Origin: JAVJUV01 sp040220415 | GTDB taxonomy: Bacteria; Pseudomonadota; Alphaproteobacteria; Rhodobacterales; Rhodobacteraceae | NCBI GenBank assembly: GCA_040220415.1 | Contig: JAVJUV010000050.1 | Location: forward strand, 13,385-77,384 | Length of the DNA: 64,000 nt | Direction: 5' to 3' | Shown: positions 7,958 to 16,888 of the stretch, piece by piece | Position numbering within the stretch: the first letter of the stretch is position 1 | Layout: each line of letters opens with the position of its first letter | The notes under the pieces: model-generated | The model's database searches: none | The model's input: the letters and a program-made list of their open reading frames with translations, nothing else | What the model was told of the DNA's origin: nothing | Made by a program: the position numbers and the translations under genes

Positions 7958-9742
7958 TCACAGCGGCCGGGTCGCCGCATCGAGCCAGTCTTGATCGTCA
8001 CCGTCTACCCGGGATCCGATTTTTTCCCGCACTGTCCGGTGGTAGGCGTCGATCCAGTCGATTTCCCACGGTGCCAACATGGCCTTGTCGATCAGCCGCC
8101 GGTCGATCGGCACAAATGTAAGCGTCTCGAAGCCAAGCTGGTCGCGATTGTCACCCAGCTTCGGGGCTCTTTCGACAACGATCAGATTCTCGATCCGGAT
8201 GCCGAATGCCCCCTCGCGGTAATACCCGGGTTCGTTGGACAGGATCATGCCTTCTTCAAGTTTCACGTCCGAGATACGGCTGATCCGCTGGGGTCCCTCG
8301 TGCACCGAGAGATAGGCGCCGACGCCGTGGCCTGTACCGTGGTCATAGTCCAGTCCGGCCCGCCAGAGCGGCGCGCGGGCGAGCGCGTCGAGATCACGGC
8401 CCGCAAGTCCGCGGGGGAAGCGGGCGGTCGAGATGGCGATCATGCCTTGCAGGACACGAGTGAAGCAGGCGCGTTGATCCGTATCGGGCGCGCCGATGAC
8501 CACGGTGCGCGTGATGTCGGTGGTGCCGTCGGGATACTGGCCACCAGAGTCGACGAGGTAGAGTTCGCCCGTTTTCAGGCGCCTGTTGGTCTCTTCGGTC
8601 ACGCGGTAGTGGACGATGGCGCCGTTCGGCCCCGCGCCCGAGATGGTTTCGAAAGAGATCTCGCGCAGCGAGTTCGTGGCCCGGCGATAGCTTTCCAATG
8701 CTTTGACCGCATCTATTTCGCTGACCCGGCCACCAGGTGCTTCCCGGTCGAGCCAGGCGAGGAATCGTACCATCGCGGCCCCATCCCGCAGATGCGCCTC
8801 GCGCATCCCCTGCAATTCGGCCGCGTTTTTCCTGGCCTTGGCGAGAATACAGGGATCATCACCGGCCGAGACGTCGATTCCCGCATCCGTGAGGATGTTG
8901 GAAACTGCCAGCGGCGCGGTATTGCGGTCGACCCTCACCGGTCCTTCAAGTGCGCGGAGCGCATCCTCGAAAGCCGCGCGTGGTTCGATGCCAACGGCGG
9001 GATCGGGCTCCAGGCTCTCGAACTTTGCCGGGTTGGCGAACAGTGTGACGCGGGTGTCTTCGTGCAGGATTGCAAAGGCCTGGACAACCGGATTGCGGGG
9101 AATGTCATTGCCGCGGATGTTCAGAAGCCAGCAGATAGAATCCGGCAGGGTAACGACCAGGGCCTTCTCGCCGGCCGCCTTCAGTTCACCTGCCATGCGG
9201 TCCCGCTTGTCGGCGGAAGTCTCGCCCGCACACTCGATCGGATGGGGGAAGGCCGGCGCGTCGGGCGGGGCCGGGCGATCAGACCAGATCCGGTCCACCA
9301 GGTTGGGCGAGCGGATGAGAGTTGCCGCGCCGTGCAGATCCTTTTCCAGCCGCTCGATCTCGTCGGCTGTGTGAAGCCAGGGATCGAAACCGACACTTGC
9401 ATCCTTCGGCAACCGGTCGATCAGCCACGAGCCGGGCTTGGTGGCGGGCCAGTCGACCGGCGTGAAGGCATCCGCGACCTGGGTGCGGACCTGAAGCCTG
9501 TACCGCCCGTCGACAAAGACGCCAGCCTCCTTGGCCGTCACGACGGCGAAGCCTGCCGATCCGGTGAAACCAGTCAGCCAGGCCAACCGCTCGTCGCAGG
9601 GCGCCACGTACTCGCCCTGGTGCGCGTCGGCGCGGGGGACGATGTAGGCATCCAGTCCCTCGGTCTTCATCTGGTCGCGGAGCGCGGCCAGACGGGGCGG
9701 CCCCTGGTCTGGCGAAGTGGCGGCGGTGAAGGTCTGGAACAT
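7958..9742 (-). CDS. pepP: Xaa-Pro aminopeptidase (M24B, aminopeptidase P family)
   Basis: Releases the N-terminal residue next to proline in the cytoplasm. At 594 residues it is the long three-domain form (two creatinase-like N-terminal domains and a pita-bread catalytic domain). The metal ligands are visible: YLVDSGGQYPDGTTDITRT (two aspartates), GTGHGVGAYLSVHEGP (histidine), SNEPGYYREG and IRIENL (two glutamates). The extra C-terminal segment (WIDAYHRTVREKI) is typical of the eukaryote-like long branch. The gene stands alone. The long open frame on the other strand is a shadow. Confidence 0.94.
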   Translation of the reverse strand: MFQTFTAATSPDQGPPRLAALRDQMKTEGLDAYIVPRADAHQGEYVAPCDERLAWLTGFTGSAGFAVVTAKEAGVFVDGRYRLQVRTQVADAFTPVDWPATKPGSWLIDRLPKDASVGFDPWLHTADEIERLEKDLHGAATLIRSPNLVDRIWSDRPAPPDAPAFPHPIECAGETSADKRDRMAGELKAAGEKALVVTLPDSICWLLNIRGNDIPRNPVVQAFAILHEDTRVTLFANPAKFESLEPDPAVGIEPRAAFEDALRALEGPVRVDRNTAPLAVSNILTDAGIDVSAGDDPCILAKARKNAAELQGMREAHLRDGAAMVRFLAWLDREAPGGRVSEIDAVKALESYRRATNSLREISFETISGAGPNGAIVHYRVTEETNRRLKTGELYLVDSGGQYPDGTTDITRTVVIGAPDTDQRACFTRVLQGMIAISTARFPRGLAGRDLDALARAPLWRAGLDYDHGTGHGVGAYLSVHEGPQRISRISDVKLEEGMILSNEPGYYREGAFGIRIENLIVVERAPKLGDNRDQLGFETLTFVPIDRRLIDKAMLAPWEIDWIDAYHRTVREKIGSRVDGDDQDWLDAATRPL

Positions 9743-9805
9743 GAAAGCCTCGCACGGGGTCGGTCGTTGGCAGGGAACCGCGATTGAGGGCAGACTGCAA
9801 GCAGG

Positions 9806-10999
9806 TCAGTCGCTTGACAGGAAATCCATGAGATCGGGCACGAAGCGGTCCCAGGTCGGGTGGCCGGGAAGGGGAACGTGATTGGTGCTGTCGTAGACGA
9901 TCAGTTCCGCGTTCGGCAGGCCTGCGGCCAGCTTCTGCGCCTGCGCCAGCGGGTGAACGCCGTCGCGCGCGCCGTGGAACAGCAGAACCGGCGCGGTGAT
10001 CCGGTCCAGAAGCCCCAGAACCGAAGCCGAGTTGATCATGTCGCGGTCCTTCAGCACGAGTTCCTGGGTCGCGCCAAGCTGCAACTTGGCCGCACAGTGC
10101 GCGACGGCTTCGGCGGGGCCTTCGGGGAAATAGGCGGTCGAGAACGCCACCAGGAAGGCGCTGCCGTGGACCTCGAAGCCTTCGGTCAGAAGCGTACGGA
10201 TCGCGTCGGTCTCGGGCGCCCTGGGGCTGCCGCGAAGAAGGCGGCCCTCAGCATAGGCGCCGCTCAACGCAAGACGTGTCACCCGCTGGGGGTGGCGTGC
10301 GGCGAAGGTCAGGGCGATGATGCAACTGCCGGATTCGGCATAGACGGCAAAGCGGTCGAACCCGACCGCGTTCATCACGGCGGTGATATCCTCGGCGCTG
10401 GCCTCGATGCTGAATTCCGGGACAGTCCGGTCGGACATTCCGCTGCCGCGGTGGTCGAAACGGACCACGGTGCGATTGGCCGACAGGACGTCGCAAAGCT
10501 TGCGCTCTGTCGGAATGGACCACGTTGTGTTCATGTCGGACGGAAAATAGGGCACCAGGACAAGGGGAGGCCCCGAACCGGTGACTGAATAGGCCAGGGT
10601 CGTGGCGTCCGCCGCGCGGGCAAAGCGCGTGCGGGGCGGCGTATCCGACGGCGCAGCCGTGACCGAGAGCGTTTGTGGCGTGGCTTCGCCGCGTTCGCCC
10701 AGGTCCGCGACGAACCTCAGTCCACGTCGCGCTACGGTCTGGATCACGCGCTGTGCCTTGCCGTCGTCGCCCACGGCTTTCCGCGCGGCGGCGATGCGGG
10801 CGCTGATCGCCGATTCCGACACGATCCGGCCGTTCCAGACCTCGTCGACGATCTGATCGCGCGTCACGAGATGACCGGCATTGCCGGCGAGAAGGCGCAG
10901 CAGGTCGAAGACCTGCGGTTCGACGGCCACGCTGTTCCCCGCCCGCGTAAGCGTCTGGGAGTCCGTGTCGAGAACGCAATCTCCGAAAACATAACGCAT
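9806..10999 (-). CDS. Winged-helix (Trans_reg_C) regulator fused to an alpha/beta hydrolase
   Basis: A 397-residue two-domain protein. Residues 1-98 are an OmpR/CadC-type winged helix (VEPQVFDLLRLLAGN, GRIVSESAISARIAAARKAVGD, RRGLRFVAD). Residues 125-397 are an alpha/beta hydrolase with nucleophile elbow AESGS (Ser223), acid Asp346 in GARDGVHP and His374 in TNHVP; DHRGSG precedes the elbow. The elbow has Ala and Ser where Gly-X-Ser-X-Gly is usual. There is no membrane segment between domains, unlike CadC. The ATG at 10999 starts exactly at the winged-helix strand; the upstream open frame is not homologous in appearance. The natural ligand or substrate cannot be read from sequence. Confidence 0.9.
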   Translation of the reverse strand: MRYVFGDCVLDTDSQTLTRAGNSVAVEPQVFDLLRLLAGNAGHLVTRDQIVDEVWNGRIVSESAISARIAAARKAVGDDGKAQRVIQTVARRGLRFVADLGERGEATPQTLSVTAAPSDTPPRTRFARAADATTLAYSVTGSGPPLVLVPYFPSDMNTTWSIPTERKLCDVLSANRTVVRFDHRGSGMSDRTVPEFSIEASAEDITAVMNAVGFDRFAVYAESGSCIIALTFAARHPQRVTRLALSGAYAEGRLLRGSPRAPETDAIRTLLTEGFEVHGSAFLVAFSTAYFPEGPAEAVAHCAAKLQLGATQELVLKDRDMINSASVLGLLDRITAPVLLFHGARDGVHPLAQAQKLAAGLPNAELIVYDSTNHVPLPGHPTWDRFVPDLMDFLSSD

Positions 11000-11139
11000 G
11001 AACGGACATTGATCCGTGCCGGGCCACTTCTCAAGAAGTTCCGGCGTTCCTAGGGGAAAAAGCAGGAGTTTCTCAGGATGGCCTTCAAGCAAGGCGGGCT
11101 GCATTCGGGCAGCATTGGGGCAGATCAAGGAGACACGCC

Positions 11140-11355
11140 ATGCACCCCGATTTCGACACGCGAGTGATGAACTACCTTGCGGACCGGCACATGCCGCGCA
11201 TGCGGGCTGTCCGCGGTCCCAGTGTCTACGACACCTTACGCAGCCTCTGGGCGCGTCTGCGCTTGCGCGGGTCGGCGTCGAAGAGCGCTGCCAGTTGTTC
11301 GGTCATCGCGCCGGCAAGCTGCTCGACGTCAGTGATCGTGACCGCGCGGTCGTAG
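11140..11355 (+). CDS. Possible small basic protein
   Basis: Not recognised. A 71-residue frame with a very good ribosome site (AAGGAGA, 6 bases before the ATG), divergent from the winged-helix/hydrolase gene. The first 28 codons lie in free intergenic DNA; the remainder overlaps the 3' end of cobT on the other strand, and the C-terminal part there has a shadow-like composition. It may be a real short gene or a chance frame. Confidence 0.3.
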   Translation: MHPDFDTRVMNYLADRHMPRMRAVRGPSVYDTLRSLWARLRLRGSASKSAASCSVIAPASCSTSVIVTARS

Positions 11356-13109
11356 TAGCGCGTCACGTCATGGCCTATTCCGATGGCCAGCAGTTCAACC
11401 TGTTTCTTGCGTTCGATCAGGGCGATGACGTCGCGCAGATGTTTTTCCAGGAAGTTCGCCGGGTTGACCGACAGGGTCGAATCGTCGACCGGCGCACCGT
11501 CCGAGATGACCATCAGAACCCGCCGCGCCTCGCGCCGGTTGAGCATCCGGCGATAGGCCCATTCAAGTGCCTCCCCGTCGATGTTTTCCTTGAGAAGGCC
11601 TTCTTTCATCATGAGGCCCAGATTTTCGCGGGCGCGGCGCCACGGAGCGTCGGCAGACTTGTAAATGATGTGGCGTAGATCGTTCAGACGTCCGGGCAGT
11701 TGCGGGCGGCCCTCGTGGAGCCATTTCTCGCGGGCCTGACCGCCTTTCCAGGCGCGCGTGGTGAACCCAAGGATCTCGACCTTCACGTTGCAGCGTTCCA
11801 GCGTCCGGGCGAGAACATCGGCGCATATGGCTGCAATGGAAATCGGACGGCCGCGCATCGACCCGGAGTTGTCGAGCAGAAGCGTCACCACTGTGTCGCG
11901 AAACTCGGTGTCCTTCTCCATCTTGTAGGCCAGCGGAACCGTCGGGTTGGCGACAATCCGGGCCAGCCGCGCCGCATCGAGAATGCCCTCGTCGAGATCG
12001 AACTCCCAACTGCGGCTTTGCTGGGCCTGAAGCCGGCGCTGCAGCTTGTTCGCCAGGCGGCTGACCGCGCCCTTGAGCGGATCAAGCTGCTGGTCGAGAT
12101 AGGCGCGCAGCCTCTCCAACTCGGCCGGCTCGGCCAGATCCTCGGCCTTTATCTCTTCGTCGAACTGACCTGTGTAGACGGTGTAGTTCGGATCCGCGTC
12201 ACTGACCGGCATCGGCGGGGGAGGTTCCATCTCGGCCTCGCCATCGGGCAGTTCGGCTTCTTCGCCGGCTTCCATATCGGCCAGGTCGTCCATGGAAATC
12301 TGCGCCTGGCTGGCGTCGTCCTGAGCCTCCTGGCTTTGTTCCGCCGAGCTTTCCGATGCGTCTTCGTTGTCGCCGTCGTCTTGCTGCTTGTCCTGGTTTT
12401 CGATCTCGTCGGCCTGGTCTTCCTGGCTGGCCTCGTCTTCCTGGTCCTGATCTTCCTGATCGGGATCGTCGCCCAACTGGTCGCCGTAGCCGAGATCGCT
12501 GATCACCTTTCGGGTGAAACGCGAAAAAGCCGCCTGGTCGCCAAGAGCGTCCTTCAGGCCTTCCAGCGTGCCGCCGGCCTGCTCCTCGATGAACGGTCGC
12601 CAGAGTTCCATGACGTTCTCGGCGCCCGGCGGCAGCGGCCTTCCGCTCGCAAGGTGGCGGACCAGATAGCCCGCAGCGACGGAAAGCGGCGCCTCCGAAG
12701 CCTCGCGGATTTGCGCGTATCCGCGACGTTCGGCATCGTTAGCGATCTTGTGGTCGATGTTCGATGCGGTTCCGGGCATGTCGCGCGCGCCCACGGCTTC
12801 ACAGCGCGCCCATTCCATGGCTTCGAAAATGTCGCGCGCCATCTGCCCCTGTGGAACGTAGCGGTTGAACGTCTTGTCGTTGTGGTACTTGCGCCGAAGC
12901 GCGAAGCTGTCGGCGGTGCCGCGGGCCAGAAGGACTTCGGCGCGTGTCATGCGCCGCGTCACCTGAGGCAGGCGGATGCCTTCGCTGGACATGCCCGGCG
13001 GATCGACGGTGAAGGTCACCGACATCTCGGTGTCGTTCGCAAGCGTCTTGGACGCTTCGGCAAGCGCTTTCTTGAACGGTTCGGCCGGATTGTCCTTCGA
13101 GTTACTCAT
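11226..13109 (-). CDS. cobT: Cobaltochelatase subunit CobT
   Basis: CobT forms with CobS the AAA+/MIDAS partner of CobN that inserts cobalt into hydrogenobyrinic acid a,c-diamide in aerobic cobalamin synthesis. The 627-residue product has the CobT N-terminal domain, a long acidic low-complexity linker rich in Asp, Glu, Gln and Ser (about residues 205-300), and a von Willebrand A domain with the MIDAS motif DNSGSM and a downstream ISDGAPVDD. Length and order match the family. cobS lies upstream on the same strand, separated by a small secreted-protein gene; cobN is not in this window. Confidence 0.95.
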   Translation of the reverse strand: MSNSKDNPAEPFKKALAEASKTLANDTEMSVTFTVDPPGMSSEGIRLPQVTRRMTRAEVLLARGTADSFALRRKYHNDKTFNRYVPQGQMARDIFEAMEWARCEAVGARDMPGTASNIDHKIANDAERRGYAQIREASEAPLSVAAGYLVRHLASGRPLPPGAENVMELWRPFIEEQAGGTLEGLKDALGDQAAFSRFTRKVISDLGYGDQLGDDPDQEDQDQEDEASQEDQADEIENQDKQQDDGDNEDASESSAEQSQEAQDDASQAQISMDDLADMEAGEEAELPDGEAEMEPPPPMPVSDADPNYTVYTGQFDEEIKAEDLAEPAELERLRAYLDQQLDPLKGAVSRLANKLQRRLQAQQSRSWEFDLDEGILDAARLARIVANPTVPLAYKMEKDTEFRDTVVTLLLDNSGSMRGRPISIAAICADVLARTLERCNVKVEILGFTTRAWKGGQAREKWLHEGRPQLPGRLNDLRHIIYKSADAPWRRARENLGLMMKEGLLKENIDGEALEWAYRRMLNRREARRVLMVISDGAPVDDSTLSVNPANFLEKHLRDVIALIERKKQVELLAIGIGHDVTRYYDRAVTITDVEQLAGAMTEQLAALFDADPRKRRRAQRLRKVS

Positions 13110-13205
13110 GGGATCGGTAAATCACTCTATCGCGCCGTCGACAAGGTTCGCCGTGTCTTGGGGCCGCAAACTGATGTCTGACGGGACGGCGAAAAGCGAA
13201 CCGGA

Positions 13206-13589
13206 TCAGCTGAGGACAAGACTGTGGCACGCGGCCAGAGTGGTCTCGGCCATGCGGCGTGCCCATTGGGCGTCATCGGCGTCATCATTGAAGGTGGCGC
13301 GGGACAGAAGCGACGCCTGGGCAACCTTGGCATCGATGCGCCAGGCCATGATGTCGCGCTCTCGGCCCTTTGGCGTCATGGCTTCCAGCACGTCGACCGT
13401 CGCCTCGCGTCTCCTTTCCGCCAGATCGGCCTTCGCGCCGCCCGTCAGCCATTGATGCTCCATTTCCGCAGAAAGGCGTCCGGCGCAGGTGGCGATGGTC
13501 CTAAGCAGGCCGTCCTCGTCCGCCGTTGCGGGGCCGGAGATTGAAGCGGCGACCGTGAGGGCCGCGAAAAATGTTTTCGTGCCGCCCAT
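13206..13589 (-). CDS. Small secreted protein between cobS and cobT
   Basis: Not recognised by family. The 127-residue product starts with a convincing Sec signal peptide (about residues 1-24, ending GPATA before DEDG). The mature part is helical and charged, with two cysteines (in TCAGRL and AACHSL) that could form a disulfide. Start chosen at the ATG that opens the signal peptide; an open upstream extension lacks this logic. It sits between cobS and cobT on the same strand, but a terminator after cobS suggests separate transcription. A role in cobalamin synthesis is not implied by its periplasmic location. Confidence 0.75.
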   Translation of the reverse strand: MGGTKTFFAALTVAASISGPATADEDGLLRTIATCAGRLSAEMEHQWLTGGAKADLAERRREATVDVLEAMTPKGRERDIMAWRIDAKVAQASLLSRATFNDDADDAQWARRMAETTLAACHSLVLS

Positions 13590-13672
13590 GAATTCATCTT
13601 TGTAGGCAAATACGTGCGGATCAATTAAGCGATTTGAGAAACTTCGGGCCGTGGCTGAAACGCCACGCAACG

Positions 13673-13696
13673 AAAAAACGCCCCAGGAATGGGGCG
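13673..13696 (-). terminator. Intrinsic terminator after cobS
   Basis: Read on the minus strand: stem CGCCCC / GGGGCG with a 6-base loop (13679-13696), followed by six T (13678-13673). It lies about 40 bases after the cobS stop. Confidence 0.88.
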
Positions 13697-13736
13697 CCTT
13701 GCGAATTCAAATCCGAATGGTCGGTGAATGCTGCCG

Positions 13737-14720
13737 TCAGACGGCGATGGCAGCAGCGCTTTCCGGCAATTCCTCGTCGAAGCAGCGTTGATAGAACTCG
13801 GCGACCGTTTCACGCTCCAACTCGTCGCACTTGTTCAGGAAGGACAAGCGGAACGCGTACCCCACGCTTCGAAACACCTCGGCGTTCTGCGCCCAGGCAA
13901 TCACGGTACGGGGACTCATCACGGTGGAGAGATCGCCGTTCATGAACGCCGTCCGGGTCAGGTCGGCGACCGTAACCATCTGGCTGATGGTCTTGCGCCC
14001 GCGTTCGGTGTTGTAGTGTGGCGCCTTGGACAACACGATTGCTGCCTCGGCGTCATGACTGAGATAGTTCAGCGTGCAGACCAGCGACCAGCGGTCCATC
14101 TGCGCCTGGTTGATCTGCTGCGTGCCGTGGTAGAGGCCGGTCGTGTCACCCAAGCCGATCGTGTTCGCGGTGGCGAAAAGCCGGAAGTACGGATGCGGAT
14201 CGATGACTTCGTTTTGGTCCAGCAAAGTCAGTTTGCCGTCGACTTCCAGAACGCGCTGGATCACGAACATGACATCCGCGCGGCCCGCATCGTATTCGTC
14301 GAACACGATGGCGGTGGGGTTGCGGAGTGCCCAGGGAAGAATGCCCTCCTGGAATTCAGTGTACTGCACGCCCTTGTCGACCTTGATCTGGTCCTTTCCG
14401 ATCAGGTCGATCCGGCTGATGTGACTGTCCAGGTTGACCCGGACGCACGGCCAGTTCAGGCGTGCGGCGACCTGTTCGATATGGGTGGACTTGCCCGTGC
14501 CGTGATAGCCTTGGATCAGGACACGCTTGTTGAACTGAAAACCCGCCAGGATCGCAAGGGTCGTGTCCGGGTCGAACTTGTAGGTGGGATCGATTTGCGG
14601 CACGCGATCGTTGGTCTCGTAGAACCCCTTCACCTTCATGTCGACGTCGATGCCAAAGACCTCGCGCACGTCAATGTCTTCGCTCGGTTTGGCTTCGGTG
14701 TCTATTCGCCGGTAGTCCAT
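13737..14720 (-). CDS. cobS: Cobaltochelatase subunit CobS (AAA+ ATPase)
   Basis: The ATPase subunit that, with CobT, drives cobalt insertion by CobN. The 327-residue product carries Walker A GYHGTGKST (71-79), a Walker B ending in FDEYDAG and an RPR-like C-terminal AAA+ lid. The ATG at 14720 gives the family N-terminus; the frame is open for 42 further codons upstream that look random. A hairpin terminator follows the stop, so the downstream secreted protein and cobT probably have their own promoter. Confidence 0.95.
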   Translation of the reverse strand: MDYRRIDTEAKPSEDIDVREVFGIDVDMKVKGFYETNDRVPQIDPTYKFDPDTTLAILAGFQFNKRVLIQGYHGTGKSTHIEQVAARLNWPCVRVNLDSHISRIDLIGKDQIKVDKGVQYTEFQEGILPWALRNPTAIVFDEYDAGRADVMFVIQRVLEVDGKLTLLDQNEVIDPHPYFRLFATANTIGLGDTTGLYHGTQQINQAQMDRWSLVCTLNYLSHDAEAAIVLSKAPHYNTERGRKTISQMVTVADLTRTAFMNGDLSTVMSPRTVIAWAQNAEVFRSVGYAFRLSFLNKCDELERETVAEFYQRCFDEELPESAAAIAV

Positions 14721-14989
14721 ATCGTTTCCTTGCAGCACAGATGGGCGTTTCGGGCCTTTCTTCTGAGGTGCCTCATTCTGACGGCAGGTGCAAGGCAAAG
14801 GAAACGCCGGACACTTGGTCCGAAGCGAAGCGTAGCGCATCGGCAAAACACTTTCCCAACCACCCGAGACACCTGATTTTCCGATGCCTTGGCGTAACGG
14901 ACGTGGATGTTACGAACGCCCTCGGCCTTGTGATTTTCAAGTGATCGACGTGAGGACTAGAGTTTCCACGAACAAAGGAGATTTGGATC

Positions 14990-15463
14990 ATGAACAGACG
15001 CGAGGTGTTGGGGACAGCGCTGGCCGGTGCCGCATTCGTGACCGTCGGCGCGCGGCTTCGAGCGGCCGAAGGAGTTTTCGAGGTGTCGCGCTCGGACAAC
15101 GAGTGGCGGTCGATGCTGACGCCGGCTCAGTACAAGGTCATGCGTCAGGAAGGAACCGAGCGGGCAGGATCCAGTCCGCTGGACAAGCTGTACGAGCCGG
15201 GAGTTTATCACTGCCGTGGCTGCGACCTCGCACTCTATTCGTCCGAGCACAAGTACGACAGCGGCACCGGCTGGCCCTCGTTCTGGCAGTCACTGCCCAA
15301 CGCAGTCGGTACCAAGCCCGACCGCAAGTTCCTGCGAGTCCGGACCGAGGTGCACTGCCGCCGCTGTGGCAGCCATTTGGGCCATATTTTCGACGACGGG
15401 CCCGCGCCGACCGGCAAGCGGCATTGTCTGAACGGCGTAAGCCTGGTGTTCAAGCCCGCCTGA
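14990..15463 (+). CDS. msrB: Peptide-methionine (R)-S-oxide reductase, Tat-exported
   Basis: Reduces methionine R-sulfoxide in damaged proteins. The 157-residue product opens with a twin-arginine signal (NRREVLG then a hydrophobic stretch to about residue 26), so the enzyme should act in the periplasm. The MsrB domain keeps two zinc CXXC pairs (C75/C78 and C123/C126) and the catalytic cysteine C146 in RHCLNGVSL, where RYCINSVSL is usual. GTGWPSFW is also present. No msrA is next to it. The ribosome site AAAGGAG precedes the ATG. Confidence 0.93.
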   Translation: MNRREVLGTALAGAAFVTVGARLRAAEGVFEVSRSDNEWRSMLTPAQYKVMRQEGTERAGSSPLDKLYEPGVYHCRGCDLALYSSEHKYDSGTGWPSFWQSLPNAVGTKPDRKFLRVRTEVHCRRCGSHLGHIFDDGPAPTGKRHCLNGVSLVFKPA

Positions 15464-15505
15464 AGGCCGAAGCTTTTCGGCAAATGTGAACCTGACCCAG
15501 CAGGG

Positions 15506-16135
15506 TCAGTTCTGAAAGTTCCGGCTGTCCTTGATCTGATCCCAGGCCCAGACCACTTCTCCCAATTGTTCCTCGTGCCCGCGGTCGCCGCCATTCATGT
15601 CCGGATGCAGCACCTTGATCAGTGCCTTGTAGGACTTGCGTATCTCGGCCTTGGTCCAGTGATCCTTGGCTTCCAGGATATCGAGCGCGCGGCGCTCCGT
15701 GGGCGGCAGTTTGCGGGTTCCTGTAATTGACTTGCCCGGATTCCGCGTGGCGTTCTCGCCCAGAATCTGGTGCGGGTCGTCGACGCCGAGCCGGGCCCAG
15801 GCGCGGGCTTCCTCACCCTTCTTGCCGAATGGCTTGGTTTCTCGCTCCCAAACACGGTCCTTGTCGACCTGCGCGGCGAACTCTTCCTCGGTCTGGCCGT
15901 TGAAGAAGTTCCATTTCAGATTGTACTCGCGCACGTGGTCCTTGCAGAACCAGTAGAAGTCGTCGAGGTCGTCGGGACTCTTCGGCGCGCGGTATTGACC
16001 GGTTTCCCGGCATTCTGGATGGTCGCAGACCCGTGTGGACGTCTCGAAGGCCCCCGACATGCCGCGCCTGGTGCGGGAACGCTTTTTCTTGTCCGAAGAG
16101 ACGCGAAGATCAAAACCGAACGGGTCGTTGCTCAT
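15506..16135 (-). CDS. J-domain protein (DnaJ family)
   Basis: A 209-residue protein with the J domain at the C-terminus rather than the N-terminus: HPD at 177-179, within the helix pair starting near residue 150. The N-terminal half contains C37, C42, C64 and H67, which could bind zinc. This architecture is familiar from alphaproteobacterial genomes as a DnaJ-like co-chaperone of unknown client. The ATG at 16135 is preferred over an in-frame extension. It is divergent from the bolA gene, 76 bases away, with which it commonly neighbours. Confidence 0.88.
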   Translation of the reverse strand: MSNDPFGFDLRVSSDKKKRSRTRRGMSGAFETSTRVCDHPECRETGQYRAPKSPDDLDDFYWFCKDHVREYNLKWNFFNGQTEEEFAAQVDKDRVWERETKPFGKKGEEARAWARLGVDDPHQILGENATRNPGKSITGTRKLPPTERRALDILEAKDHWTKAEIRKSYKALIKVLHPDMNGGDRGHEEQLGEVVWAWDQIKDSRNFQN

Positions 16136-16211
16136 GTGTATCCTGCCTTTCCGACTCGGACCGGAGAGTTTACCGTCTTGGTTCAAAACTTGAAGAGGCA
16201 AGGTGTGAAAA

Positions 16212-16469
16212 ATGCGTGTGGCAGATGAGATGCGGGCGAAACTGGAAGCGGCGTTTCAGCCGCATGTTCTTGAAATAGAAGATGAAAGCGAGCGTCACAG
16301 GGGGCATGCGGGATATCAGGAAGGCGGGCAGAGCCACTTTCGTGTAACAATCACATCGGGAACTTTTGCAGGTATGAGCCGGATAGAGCGGCATCGGGCG
16401 GTTCACCGAGCCCTGGGTGAGGACCTGGTAGGGCGAATCCACGCTCTCGCACTGACTATCTCGGACTAG
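16212..16469 (+). CDS. BolA family protein
   Basis: An 85-residue BolA-like protein, a partner of monothiol glutaredoxins in iron-sulfur and iron homeostasis. It has the family pattern: an N-terminal helix, then HVLEIEDESERHRGHAGY, SHFRVTI and the conserved RHRAVHRAL with the invariant histidine. The stop overlaps the stop of the convergent DUF4177 gene by two bases. Confidence 0.93.
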   Translation: MRVADEMRAKLEAAFQPHVLEIEDESERHRGHAGYQEGGQSHFRVTITSGTFAGMSRIERHRAVHRALGEDLVGRIHALALTISD

Positions 16470-16888
16470 TCCTCGCGCGCCGCCCCAAGTGGCGGGGCGT
16501 TGTTCTCTTCCTCCGGAGGACGCGTTGTAACCCTGCGGGGGACCACCGGTTCAGAAACCGGACGAAGGTAGTCCTGCGTAGCAGTGGTATCATCCACTTC
16601 CATCGGCAACGGCCGTGACGTTGTGCGTGCGTCGAGTGTCAGAGGCTGCGAGACCTGCTTGAAGCGCTTGAAAATCAATATGTTCTGATAGGTTGTTTGG
16701 GTGCCCGTAAGGCCCTTGCGCTCGTCGCAGGGAAGCGTTTCGGCGCGGACATATTCCCAGCCGTCCGATGCCATGTCGTTCAAGGTTTCGGTGATTGAAA
16801 GCGCGAACCGGTCTTCCGTGGACTTTGCGCCACGGGCCTTGGTGCCGCGCGTGGGTGCGGGCACAGCCTTGTATTCGAATTTGCTCAT
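16466..16888 (-). CDS. DUF4177 domain protein
   Basis: A 140-residue protein. The N-terminal 65 residues match the small DUF4177 fold (KFEYKAVPAP, LNDMASDGWEYVRAE, ILIFKR); the function of this domain is not known. The C-terminal half is Pro, Arg and Thr rich and probably disordered. The ATG at 16888 opens directly with the domain; the in-frame extension upstream is rejected. Convergent with bolA, overlapping stops. Confidence 0.82.
   Translation of the reverse strand: MSKFEYKAVPAPTRGTKARGAKSTEDRFALSITETLNDMASDGWEYVRAETLPCDERKGLTGTQTTYQNILIFKRFKQVSQPLTLDARTTSRPLPMEVDDTTATQDYLRPVSEPVVPRRVTTRPPEEENNAPPLGAARED

Noticed and set aside
7775..9787. A 670-codon plus-strand frame
   Set aside because: Exact shadow of the Xaa-Pro aminopeptidase, whose metal-binding motifs are all on the minus strand.
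11700..13181. A 493-codon plus-strand frame rich in Leu and Val
   Set aside because: It is the antisense reading of the acidic CobT linker; the hydrophobic run arises from Asp/Glu codons read backwards.
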